Assembly (NCBI GenBank): GCA_008973525.1
Contig: WACJ01000047.1
Coordinates: forward strand, 1,488,001-1,552,000
Source: Stenopsyche tienmushanensis
Lineage: Eukaryota > Arthropoda > Insecta > Trichoptera > Stenopsychidae
Direction: 5' to 3'
Length of the DNA: 64,000 nucleotides
Shown: positions 25,125-37,600 of the stretch, in pieces
Layout: every line of letters starts with the position of its first letter
Numbering within the stretch: the first letter of the stretch is position 1
Position numbers and translations under genes: made by a program
The notes under the pieces: generated by a model
Seen by the model: the letters and a program-made list of their open reading frames with translations, nothing else
Told to the model about the DNA's origin: nothing
The model's database searches: none

Positions 25125-27640
25125 ATTGTAATATATGTCACAATTTTACGTTTATATTTACATTTATATTTACGTTTTTATTTACAAAATTGAGTATATT
25201 TTAAACAAATATTGATAGAGTTCATCATGGAATTCTAATCTAGCCAGTTGATGTATCGTTTAACACGAATTCACATAACTTAACGTATTTATTTTTTTTG
25301 GTAATTCTTGTATTGTAATTTTTAAATGAGAGTTTATTTTCGTGGAATTAAAAATAAAATATTACAGTTAAAATTAAAACGTACAACTTTTTACATGGTA
25401 ATATAAAAAATATTTAACTTTTTAGAATTGTGGGGAAGTCACAGCATGTGTGTGTATGTGACTTTTATTCGTTCTTTAAATGCGAACTTTTCGTATATTC
25501 TGGCCTGGTTTTGTTGATTATACCTTTAGTATAGCTATTATTGCTTCCTTACATCTCCTTCTATCTTCGGACGGCACAGGAATACAAATATTCGGTCCAA
25601 ATGTTTGGCAAAACTCAATTGTGCGGAAGAAAATATTGCTGAAAAGATTTCCAGCGTTTATTTCGAAACGCTCTCAAATCCGCCAGAATTTTGAAAATAC
25701 TCATCATAAAACTCTCGACGCGATTTTATAATTTATTTTCTCACGCTGCATTTTAAAATCGTTAATGGCTCCTAATGTAAGATGAACGTTCGACTTGGTA
25801 ATATATCTTGTTGGATTTTTTCGGAATGAAAACTGTATCTAACGTCATTCAAAGCTACCGTACCCTCGTCTATCATTCAACGGGTTGTACTTTGAACTCA
25901 TCACAAATCTTCACGCTCATTTCACTCACTTCCTCGGTTGCTTTTATTTCGACGGAAACTGGATGTCTATCAATATCCCAAATAGTTATACCTTATGCGG
26001 AAACAATCATTCCGCATTTAACATTAATCCGACATTTCTTTTACGGCTTTATCAGAAGTTTTTCTGTCGATATTTGAAATGCACTTTTGATACCATCGCT
26101 TTTTTATATATAAATTCGAGTCTCATATAAACCAGTTATATGGTTCCTCTTAAACATCGTGTAAAGCAGGGAAAACCAAACTTTTTGGCGCCGGATTGAA
26201 TTTTTTGAAAATATGAAGCCGGACGAAAAATATTCTTATTGAAGTTATATTAGAACAATAATTTACATCGCGTGTCTATTTTAGCTTAATTTTTATACCT
26301 GAAAAGTAAATATTAACACAATTAATAAAATTGGGCGGAGACTATCATATAAAAAATTGATTTACAACAACGATTATAATATCAATCAAAAGTAATAATA
26401 CCTTCGTCACTCATTCATAGATTCTATCTAAAATTTTCTATTTAAATAATCTTGTCACAATTCAATCATTTGTGGTGGATCTAAAAAAATCTCCCATGGA
26501 TATTGCCTACATCTAATTTAACTATATACTTGATGCTAATAATAATCAAAGTATTGAAATGGTAGAAACGTTACATGAAAACAACACGGTCAAGACTGAT
26601 AACCACGATTTATGTGTGGTTAGATTACTTTACCATCGCCCTTAAAATAGTCAACTCGATCCTAGAACAATCATCTGACGATAAATTCAAGTGAAGCCTT
26701 CAAGCATAAAGATATACGAAGCGAGGCAAATTTAATTAAAACGCAAGGATAATATTGCAATCTCAATTAAAGCACGATCTTGTCTTGAGATTTGAACAAT
26801 TCTCTACAAGAATTCGTGAAACACAATCCAAAATAAATTGATATACCTATTATTGTTCGAATTTCTAATGCATTGAAACGAACCCTTTCTATTAAATAAG
26901 TACAATTCATTTCAAAAAACAAATTTCTCAAAAGAGATTACGAGAAGAAAGGGCGATTGTTATTTTGATTGCTGAAGCTTATTGGAAATTAAAGCTTTCG
27001 CTTAAATTCGAGTGGAGCTTCGGTTAGATTGAAATATTTTGCGTGTAATTCGACTAATTTGAAGTTTCGGTTCTAGAAATGAAGACCAGCTCTGAATAAA
27101 TTTGTTCAAAAACAATTTACCGGCTACATTCGTAAAATTACGTTTTTTGATGTATTAGTATGTATTGCACCGTTTTTGTGATCATTAATTATTAATATTA
27201 AAATACTATTGTATTCATCATATTAATAATTTGGCCTTTAGATTTTATTATATCCAAATTATTATGAATATATTTTGAGATAATACCGACCGCATACATT
27301 ACGAACCACTATAACATGGTATCTACATTAAGTTATTATGATATTAGGATTCTTATTCATGAAATTTGTTGACGTTATAGAACTATATTTGATGTAATCC
27401 TCGTCTATTAATTGAGTATGAATTAATCATCGATACCCATAAAAATGGGTTACTTAAGGATCAAACTGGCAGCATCAGGATTTATGTCTAAGGAGCTACA
27501 ATATATTCTATGATATAAAACAAAATGAGCATTGGTTGCTATAGCCTACGGCTGTGTAGATTGAGGCCCCATTAGGTACCTTCGGGAAGGCATGGCCTCT
27601 GCAGGGCTGTAATACCAAGCCCTGGTGATTTCCCTGAAGA
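25125..27640. other. Intergenic DNA with unrecognised open frames
   Basis: Open frames on plus at 25480-25731 and 25808-26130. The minus strand of 25,840-26,060 reads more like protein (DIDRHPVSVEIKATEEVSE, then MSVKICDEFKVQP) but is interrupted by stops. Not recognised; possibly a decayed TE or gene fragment. Near 26,170 GGGAAAACCAAACTTTTTGG resembles a hAT-like end. Nothing else found. Confidence 0.35.
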
Positions 27641-27649
27641 AACCGAATA

Positions 27650-28265
27650 CGACCCGACCGTTGCCCATTTCCTCAAAAATATCGATAGTGGAAATTATAT
27701 TTGCCGAAGGATAATTCCAGAAAACAATATATTTCTACCGCTTTATGTACCTTCAATTTTCTCAACGGAAATTCTCGCAAAATAGGCTCACAAGGTCGAT
27801 TCATAAAGCGATTCATTTTCCACCCCCCGATGTGTAAGCTATCGACTGCAAGTAGGTGCCATTGTGTTAAAACTATAAACCAGAGTTTCTTAAACTCGTT
27901 AAAAAAAGACACCAATAAATTGAATTTCAATTTCAATGGGCTTTCATATCCACTACTATCAAAATTATGTTTCCTTTCTTCATATTTAATAGTTCTATTG
28001 GGAAACTGTATGAGCCTCCTCAATATGATAAAAGCATTTTTCATTCAGTCATTCATAGCTTCAAGTTCAAAATATCTTCAAATATTTTTTTTCATATCCA
28101 ATTTAATTTCGTTAAAGTGGCAACTGAATCTTCCAACCTCCTCTGGAGTCACATTATCTTTTATAGACATAATAACATGACAAAACCCCTACCGCCTACC
28201 ATAAAAAATTGAACGTCCACTAGTGGACGTTCAGGGACTAAGTTTACTACCATTGCTTTATATGT
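27650..28265 (-). mobile_element. Probable hAT-type remnant ending in a palindromic terminus
   Basis: The right end (28,211-28,260) holds a perfect 22-bp palindrome (GAACGTCCACTAGTGGACGT plus TC) and GGGACTAAGTTTACTACCA, related in reverse to the 23.5-kb hAT-type end. The interior is open on minus (27673-28044, 123 codons; LVSFFNEFKKLWFIVLTQWH, LLAVDSLHIGGWKMNRFMN) and, antisense, on plus (27701-28180). The protein is not recognised with confidence. Classification as hAT rests on the terminus. Confidence 0.35.
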
Positions 28266-29110
28266 AATTTGATTAAATGTTAAATTTAATATTTTGCTAA
28301 AGAAACTCTGGAGGGTCTTGTTAGAGAAGGTCGCTGAGTTTATATTTATGTTTAGAAGTTGTCCTTGATGCTGTTATACGTTTCCTCTATGCAATCATAT
28401 ACTTAAGCCTGAAATATCCTGAAAGACCCAATTCTTGTATGTATAGACCCTAAGCTTTGCACCTTAAAATAGAGAACAATCTCCTCTTATCACAATACGA
28501 TCTGCAATCTTTCTGCTGCTGTACAATACCCGAAGAGCTATCGATGCTAAGCCTGATCAGCCTGAATCTGAACTAATTCGACAATGCATTCAATTGTATA
28601 TCGAGACATTACATGTATGAAAACCACAAGAAACACTTAAAACTACTGACGACTACTGCATTAAAATCAAAAGCAGAAGATTGATAAATCGTTCGATCTA
28701 GCGTCGATCTCCCACATTCATTTTAAAAATATCTAAAAAGCCTGTTCACGTAAATGTGTTGTATAGAACGAAGAAAAAGAAGTGCAGAATAATCAAAAGT
28801 GTGTGAGTTTAGTTTTGTTGAATTGTAATTTCAAAGACGTATCGCATCATAATTCCACGTAAAATATCTTGTTCAAATATAGATAAATGTTTTTAATAAT
28901 TTCGCGGACCCTCGGTAATGGCAACGCGGACCCCAGTTTAAGAGCCATAAGCCATTCAATTGTTATAAAACGATTCTGATGTAATCTTATAAAGCGTCTA
29001 ATTTATTTTTTATCGTCAATAGCATCCCTATTTAGATCAGAATCCGTATAATCTGAACCATGTGCTTTTGTGAGATAAGTACGGTCAAACTCAATTATAG
29101 TTTACCTCGT
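28266..29110. other. Intergenic DNA with a hAT-like terminus near 28,900
   Basis: TTCGCGGACCCTCGG and GCGGACCCCAGTTTAAGAGCC (28,901-28,945) resemble the CAG...TTCTTAAAC...GGATCC ends of the hAT MITE at 52.4 kb. No partner end is located. No gene seen. Confidence 0.35.
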
Positions 29111-29119
29111 AAAAAATGC

Positions 29120-29360
29120 TTAATTTGCTATAGGTGGCTCTTGTAGCCCTAGACCCCTAGCCAACGACAACGCATTTCGCCATTTCCTTCTGTCCTCCTC
29201 TGGATCTCTTCCCTCCGAGTGCAGATTTTTTTTAACTGATCAACCTAGCATAGCTGTAGTCTTCCGACGAGTCTGCTGCCACTCAAGTCCAAATCTTATA
29301 CCGGTTCGGGGAACTCTATAAGCCGGCATCCGCGCCACATGGTTCTGATCAATGACGACG
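29120..29360 (-). mobile_element. LINE (non-LTR retrotransposon) ORF 3' end
   Basis: Minus strand reads NHVARMPAYRVPRTGIRFGL near 29,340-29,280. After a frameshift it continues open to a stop at 29122-29120 as DQLKKNLHSEGRDPEEDRRK, WRNALSLARGLGL, QEPPIAN. The HVARMPxxRxPR block followed by a basic W-x-D-x-V/L-K-K-D-L-like tail is the usual end of RTE/CR1-type LINE ORF2 proteins. 5'-truncated and frameshifted. Confidence 0.65.
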
Positions 29361-29929
29361 GTGGGTTCGGACAAAGCTGGTTATTGATACATCACCATAC
29401 ATGTTCATAACTTCTTTCCTGGCTTCAGAGCTTGAGGTCTCATCCAAGAAAGACATTTTATGCGTAACAAATGACCGGAATGTGTTAACATTATAAAGCA
29501 TGGAATTTTATCAAGGTTATGCATAAGTTCTCACCTTTTTTAAACAATACAAATAATTAACCTTCTCGTCTCGTCAGAGAAATTTTGACTATGTGAGCTA
29601 GTCCATGCATTTTTAGAATAGAATCCCTCCAAAAAAAACGTATGCTAAAGAGATCGGGAGAGGTAATAATCTATTGGAATCTAGTCCAGCGAGTAGAATG
29701 GGTGTGACAAAACTCTTCATCCGAGAACCAAAATAACATTTTTGTCACCAAAGAAACATCTTTCACATATTCACAGAGTTTGGCCTGATTTATTGAAGCT
29801 TTTTATTGAATTTCATTAAATGATACCACTTTTCTGTGACAGTTTCTCTCAGTTTTAATAACTTCTAATAAAGTACTCTTTAAATATTTTTTGCTATGGA
29901 TGTTACCTTTTATCGTACTACATACTAGT

Positions 29930-30565
29930 CTCGGCTTTTTCAAAGTCCCGAGACTCGAGACATGATTATTTCAGTCCCAGGAAATCTTCTTCTGTTTCAA
30001 TGTTTTCTGTTTGTTTGATAAGTTTTCTAATACAATGTTTCAATTACAGCTAGATATTTAGCATGATTTATGAAAAATTCATTGACCGAACATTCACGCT
30101 CAAACTTTTCATCAAACTAGCACCATCAGTCGTTGTTGCTATTTCACATTCAAAAAAAATTCCAAATTCACTCATCTGACTTTCAACAATTATGCGAATT
30201 TTAAAAGAATCACGTTTTCCCCGAAATATAAACAAGTCCTAGATTAAATATATCGTTTTCAGAATGTACTATAATATTAAAATATCTTCTATTTTTTCTA
30301 TCGAAAACCCTTTTAGTGTAACATATTCATGAATAGAATCACAATTCGTAATCCTTGTGGAAAAACCATCCAGCGTAGCTAACCGGGCAATAATTTCTGG
30401 AAGTGTTTTCCTCTTCGCAAAATTTATTATTGTTGGTTGGAATATTTTAATTATTTTCACACTGTTTAAACATTCCGCATCGGATGATGTCTTCTTCGGT
30501 ATTTCTAAATACGCAATGAATTTTATCAAGTGTTCCGCATAATTATCCCATAACATTCATAGAAC
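29930..30565 (-). mobile_element. hAT-type transposase remnant
   Basis: Minus strand 30556-30269 is open for 95 codons: MLWDNYAEHLIKFIAYLEIP, then IKIFQPTIINFAKRKTLPE and IIARLATLDGFSTRIT. This matches the region after the BED finger of arthropod hAT transposases (LPEIVARLAxVDGFS). Further along, in other frames near 30,150-30,110, is CEIATTTDGASLM, the TDGAS catalytic-aspartate region, and near 29,980 ETEEDFL. Multiple breaks show a dead copy. Confidence 0.6.
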
Positions 30566-31643
30566 TTACACCTGAAAATTATTTTATTAACTTGCAGAAT
30601 CTCACTCCGGGTTGAAGCCAATGATAGTAGATAGAGAGCTAGTCGAATAATACATGATTATTACGAAGAGATGATACAGGCAAAGCCTTAATAAATATAT
30701 ATGAAAGCCCCCTCCCAGTTAATTGTTAATCTAATTGTATTTGCTTTGCTTACAAATAAATCCTTTTTAAATTATAAAAGAACATTTTTAATATCACTGC
30801 TGAATTTTTAACACTCAAAACAATATCATACACTTTTATGATGCCTTTATCACACAGTCCAAAAGTTTCAAACAACTATTTTCATCACTCGGTGTTTTAT
30901 CTTGCCTAATACACTCATTACCCTACTCTAACTCTATAAATTAAATATAAGCTAAATCATATTAAAGCAATTGATTTACATAAAATTTACATCAATATAA
31001 ACACTATGGATAAAACTGTACCGTTCTTAAAACCGGTTTATTTTGTGCATACAGTGGTTAGTTCAAGGTAATCCTCTACCGTTACCCAATTTCAACTATC
31101 AGTACTTACTCTCCATTATATTAGAGTTATAAAATAACGGGAATATTAAACTTTGTGTTAAAAATCAGAGTATAAAGAAATATTTGATTCAATTCGATTT
31201 GGATTTATTCAGATTATAAAAATTTCAAATTTTTATATTTAGATGTCATTCAATTACACAAAGACAATAAAATTGTTCATAGTAACAAATAAAAAAATCA
31301 AACCATATTTTTACAATTTTACTTCATAGATAGGGTCAATAGAAGCATATGATAAGAAAAAAACATGCATTCCTACATTCAATATTTACGCAATAATACT
31401 CCATACAAAGCCTCAAATAAATAATTCCATAAATTCTATAACTGGTAATAAATTATATTATTAACAACTGCACATATATAAAACATTCATATCTATCAAG
31501 TTTAATACATCTATTAGACGAGTGTAGAATTTACACATCTTCGACAAGTAGAAAACGTATATCGCGATCGGAATCATATGCACGCAGGACTCAAACGAAG
31601 TTAAGGCACAGTGTATAGTGTGCAATTTAGAATCAAAAGCAAA
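30566..31643. other. Intergenic DNA including the probable ZNF598 3' UTR
   Basis: No ORF of note. A minus-strand AATAAA at 31209-31204, 435 nt past the ZNF598 stop, is the best candidate polyA signal, so about 31,190-31,643 is likely 3' UTR. The rest is AT-rich with nothing recognised. Confidence 0.4.
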
Positions 31644-34600
31644 TTATTTCCTCCACGTCGGCTTGGTCTGATGCGAAGAGCCTAATGCTGGGAAATGAGT
31701 CAGTAGGCTATGAGAGGCAATGTGTGATTTGTAATCGTCAGAAATCAATATCTGACCGCACGTAGCGCACGATTCTAGACTTACGCTCAAGGACTCGCTG
31801 TAAATCTTGTGAAGCTCCTGCTGTTTGCTTATATCAGGCAAAAGTGCTAGCAATTCAGGAAACAACGTTTCAAAGTCGGTTCCGATTGCATTCTGGCAAT
31901 GTTCAAAGTATGATTCGGCAGAGTAGACCCCTTCTCGAAATTGTCGTGAAAAATCTTTGAATTCCTTTATAGATTCTTGCGAGCACAGAGCCTTCATAAA
32001 ATTAACGACAAGAGCTTTGTTCCTCTGGGTGAAATTTGGTGGTTCCAAATAATTATGTACAGGTATGTCATAACTCTGGCCCGACGAGTTTGTGAAAGTG
32101 AAGCCGTTACATGGTGGAACGGAACTTTGAAAAACAGAAGTTGGTGGAGCAGGTGTACTATCATTATTGTAAATTTGAGGTGACTTGCATTTCCCATTTT
32201 CTTTCTGTGAAACTCCATTCTTGTTGTTATCATTATTGGATGGCTTCATTTTCAAGTTTTCACTGTAAGAAAGTTTACTTTTGGCATTTTCACTGTAAGT
32301 AATTTTATTCTCACTCGCTACCGGTTGATTAGGCCTGCCATTTCTAAAACCAGATACGCCTTTGCCGCCACCTAAAACTGGAAAATCTTGTTCTAAATCT
32401 GGAGTTTCTTTGTTCTTCTTTGTATTTTGCTCAACTACTGGTTTTTGTTTAGATTTTTCAGGTGGAATTGTCTTTTCTTCGTGGTTATTATTATTAAAAA
32501 CATTTTTCTTTCCCTTCCATTCCACCCAAATTGGTTCCGATTCATTTTTCTTTGCTTTAGAATCTAACGCTTTAGAATTATCTTTAGGTTTTTTTTCAAT
32601 AAAATTATCTAATGGTATACTCTTCCTTGAGTTTTCGGGAACATACTGGATTTTATTATCATCATTAGACTTGGACTTTTTTTTCTCCTTCTTACCATTC
32701 TCATGCTTATTGTTTTCAAGTTCAGTCGATTGCCGAAGACTACTAACATCGTTTTTACTTGGTTTTTTGCTCTTATTGCGACTAGGAATTAAAGCCAAAG
32801 AAGGAAAATCTTCAGTATTTTTAATATCAGTCATTGTTGGAATTTGAGGAGCAGGTGCAACTTTAGTCTGTTTGGGTTTTTCTTTGGGTTTCGTAGCAAC
32901 AATCCATTGTGGCTGTGATGGTAAATGTGATGATGGACATAAAGCAGGAAACGCGTTCGATGTCGGAGCAGGTGGCGCAATCTTCGAAACTACTAATGGT
33001 GTTTTTAAAAAACTTTGAACAACTTGAGTTGTTGGAGCACTCGATATCTAGAACAATATCAATCACAGATCAATCTCAAAATATAAATGAGAATAATGTT
33101 TTATGTAACTCAGCTGCATTTATACCTTTTTAGCCAAAGAATTACTTGATGTTGAACTGCAATAGTCATTTATTAAAAGGTTTCTATCTTTCTTATTCAA
33201 ACTAGGGAATTCGTCTTCAAATTTTCTGATTTCATCAAAGGCTTTTGTATCAGATACCTTTGTATAAGATTTCATATCAGATGGTTTTGTATTGAGATGC
33301 TTAGGAGCAGCAGGTTCCAATTTGAAATGACTAGCTGATGGTCTATTATGTACTTGAATAGCCACATTTGGTTTGGCTAAAATTACAACTATATATATTA
33401 ATATGATACATAAATTCAAAATACACATATCAGATTACAAATTAAAAATACTTACGAGGGCCATTTGGCATTGCATTGCTGGTTTTAATAATCGCATTTG
33501 ACGGTCCGGCTGAAACTATACTCGGTTGATGAGTGATATTCACTCTTAATGTTTGTGTGACAGTGCCACTTGTTTCACCGAGTGCTGGAAAATTTTGTTC
33601 AGTTCTGGCTAAAGCCCCAGATGACTGCCTCAAAACCATCGTTGATGGTCTAGTCATAGTTAAAACTGGAGCAGTAGATAAACCTAAAGATGGAAACTGT
33701 TCTGTACTGTCAGTATCTATTGCTACATTGGTTGTAGTTCGAGCAATTTCTTCTTTAATGCTTTCTCTAATTTCACATTCTTCTTCCCTATATTAAAAAT
33801 AATTGTAAATTATGAAGTGCATAAATAATATTTTATAATAATTAAGGATTGAAATTAACTTTTGCCTATCCAAACGTATATTTGGAGGTCCACCAGGTCC
33901 ACGTTGAAGTCTAGGCGGTCGAGGGGTTAATGTAAACTGAAGTTCCAATGTTCTTGCTTGTCTTGAAGCTTGCTTGCTCAAGCCCTTGCCATGTTCTAAG
34001 GCTTTGTGCGCTTTAAATTAAAATTAAAGAGATTTAAAAATATATTCCGAAAGAATTATTTTAAGAGATTAGAGATGATTATAGATACATACCTATTAAA
34101 TCGATATCAGATCGAAAAACTGCTGTCAAATTATTTTCAATGCATTCACCTTCTTCACATAGAAAATGTTCCTTTCGAAAGTGATCCCGTAAACAGTCGT
34201 AAGACCCATAATAGTGATCAAATCCATCAGCATCACAAAGATGGCAATACAAATGATGCTTTCTCAAATGACGATATAGTTCATCCGTGTCCATAAATCT
34301 ATCATCACAAAACTCACACAATGGATGACCCCTAAAAACATTAATAAATTAGGCTTATTCCTTATTTAAGATAAGATTAACCACAAGGAATATGTATAAT
34401 TTACAATTTATAAAAATATATAAATACGAAATAGATTGAATTTTATAACATACTTGTGAGATAAATCATCAGGATCTCCCTTGCGGCGATGAAGAGCCAA
34501 TTGTTCTCGTGTATAATATTTACGTTCTCCAGTAAATATCTAAACGTACAACATCATTTCAATTTTTTTATATTGCAATTTTAATAGCATCTATATCTAA

Positions 34601-37600
34601 GACTCATAAATATTTTATATACCTTTAAATTATGCACACACAAGTCACAGAAAAATACATCATGTTCTGATTTCATATGTTCCTTCAATGTAATGAAATT
34701 CCGAAATGGACCAACATTATTGCCACATTTTCTACAGTTGTGCTCCAAGAGTTTTACAGTATGCATTCTTAGCAGCTTCGGTAGCAAAACCGATCTTGTA
34801 CTTCCTTTCAAAAAAGTTATTGCTGAACGATTGTATATTTATTTCCTTGTATGGTAAACAGTCTGGAGTGAATATCACCTGTACAAAAATAAACAATACT
34901 TCTTAAGATGCATAAAATATAGATAAAAAACAAACAATAACTTAATAAATCAGTATATTTACACAAATGAAAAATAAACTTATCAACTATATTTGCATAA
35001 ACAATAAATTAAAATATATGCAAAATGAAATAATGGTAATGGAATAAATAACTATGATAAGCAAAACATTAAAATATTTTTTAAATATAAGGGGTACCGA
35101 AAAGTAATCTATTATTTTTATTTGACACATATTTATAACATAAATCTTGCATAGTATATTTTACATTACAAATATATTATCCATCATTGTCTAAGACCGT
35201 CTGCCATCTCCCATAGTTTTTCGATCCCTTTTTGTAGAAACTTGCTGGTTTGGACTTGAAATAATCTAAATAATTTTCGACGTCTTGCATATTTTGAATT
35301 TTTTCTCCCGTAACGAATGCTCCATTGACCTAAACATAAAAAATCCGAAGGCCCAAGGTCCGGAGAGTAAGGGGGGCTTCAAAACTTCAAAATTTAAATC
35401 GGAATTTTTTTCGCGGGTCATTTTGGCACTATGAGGCCGAGCATTGTCGTGTAACAGAATCACGCCCTTTCTATTGATCAAATTTGGTCGTTTTATGATT
35501 AATTCTTCTTTTAGTCTTGATAGTTGTTGACAATATACCTCTGCATTTACCGTATCTCCAGGTTTTAGCAGTTCATAATGAATGATTCCACGAATATCCA
35601 ACCAGACACACAAAAGGACCTCCGAAGGGTAAGACCAGGCCTAGGGGTAGGGACAGGTACCTGAGATCTTGAAATCCATTGTTTTTTTCGTGTAACATTA
35701 TCGTACATAATCCATTTCTCATTGTTAGTCACAATTCGTTCAAAAAATGGATGTAATTTTTGTCATGACAACAGGGAGTCGCACGTACTCATTCGAACCT
35801 CCTTGTTAATCTCGGAGGGCGCGTGCGGAACCCAAATACCCATTCTGTTGGATTTACCGAATTTTTATAAACGATCTCGCACTGTGGACCATGGAGCATG
35901 TAATTTTTGTGACAATTCTTCAATACTTAAACGTGGATCAGTTTCCACTGTGGCCTTCAGTAGATCATCGTCTAAATTTTGTGGGCGTCCCGATCTCTGA
36001 TCATCTGTCAGACTTCTATCGCCGGATTTAAATTTTCTGAACCAAAACTAACATTTGTTTGGTGTTAGCATTGCTCCATACACTTCACAATTGATTTAGT
36101 CGTTTTGGTCGCATTCCAGCCTTGATCGAAATATAATAGCAACAATGCCAAATATGTTGTTCGGTTGCTTCTGGTTTGCTCATTTTATCCCTAACATTAA
36201 AAATTAAAATTAAACAAAAAATAGCCGAGAAAAGTACTTTAGAATGAAACACTTACAAAGATGTTTACTCCACCGTGTTCAGGTACAAACTGATCCCAAA
36301 CAAGGCACGAAAAAATAATAGATTAGTTTTCGGTACCCCTAATAGTAAAAATGGTCAACAATTCCAAAAACGGTGTCTTCGAACATAGCGCTTTATGCTG
36401 ACCACCAGGCCAAGTTCAATACCACGCCAATAAGGCTCAACACCAGGTCTAATCGATCCATATAAGAACAAGTCCGAAAATATCTAGGCGTCAATCTGAA
36501 TACGAAGCTGAAATAGGGAAGTCACATCTGTTCATCAAAATCCCGAGGGTTGGCAGCTCTAAGAATATTCCTCCATGCATCGTAGACCGAGTGATCTATT
36601 CTGCAACAATAAGCGCCTCCTGTCTAAGATAGTCCAGCGTTCACAAATGCTGCATCCGCCAAAGCAATTCATCCCAATCAAATATTTCAAAGTCGTTCAA
36701 AATAAAGCACTCAAAATTGCATTTAATATCACCCGATCCACAAATTTAAAACGGTTTCACGGAGCTAAACATTCAATGTCAAAGAATGCTTACAGGCTCA
36801 CTTTTACACGAAGATTCCTCTAAATTGTTTTGTATTGTCCACAATTGGATTTGGATTGGATTCCACTTTAACAGACACAATTTTCTTAAACAACAATATT
36901 TATATTTATACGCAAAATGCGCTCGAAGCAATCACTCAATCCAGATTGCACCCCAATGGTTCTGAGACCGCTGCAGTCACAGACTTACCCCTATACCTGT
37001 TTTTGTTTGCTGACCAGAGGTTCCCATTAGGGACCATTCTTATCTTTGTTCTAGTAAGGGAGCAAATGAAGTCAAAAAAATTTAAACGCACATTTAAAAA
37101 AGGCGAATAAGCAAGTGGAAAGTAAGGGCACAAAAAGAAAGAACTCTGTATGAAGTGCTTCGAAAACCGAACAGCTCACTAATAAATTAATAAAAGATTT
37201 ATCAAATTATTGTGGCTTAGCTATCTTCCTACATCCTGATTCAATAAAAAATTGAGAAATGCTATGAACAAACATACAAACATTGATTTTTATATGTAAG
37301 ATCTACTGTAAGTTAATTGTACTATACCTATATTATTTGAGAAAGTGCAAACAATAAGTTGGCAAAGTTTTATCGCAATCGAATGAACGGTATGGAAGCG
37401 CATTAAATACGGACAAACAAACATTATTTTTTTATCTATTAGACTATGCCTATGTTACTCGCGAATTCCTTAGCAATTAGTGGACGAAGTTTTATTGCAA
37501 TCTGATGAATAGTATGGCAGCGCATTTCGAACAAACAAAACCCAATTCATTTTTATATATTAAGAAGATTTACAAAAAGAACATTTTTACAATTTTTGAC

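Noticed and set aside
27701..28180. Plus-strand open frame of 159 codons
   Set aside because: It overlaps a minus-strand frame in a repeat ending in a hAT-like terminus, has no recognisable domain and no gene structure. More likely antisense of TE debris.
31644..32834. Minus-strand frame starting at an internal ATG (396 codons) as a separate gene
   Set aside because: It is the downstream part of ZNF598's last exon. The frame is open upstream to the acceptor at 33047 and phases match exon 7.
32362..32847. Plus-strand open frame of 161 codons
   Set aside because: Antisense of the large last exon of ZNF598. Its Ser/Phe/Leu-rich content is what the Lys/Glu/Asn-rich sense strand gives in reverse.
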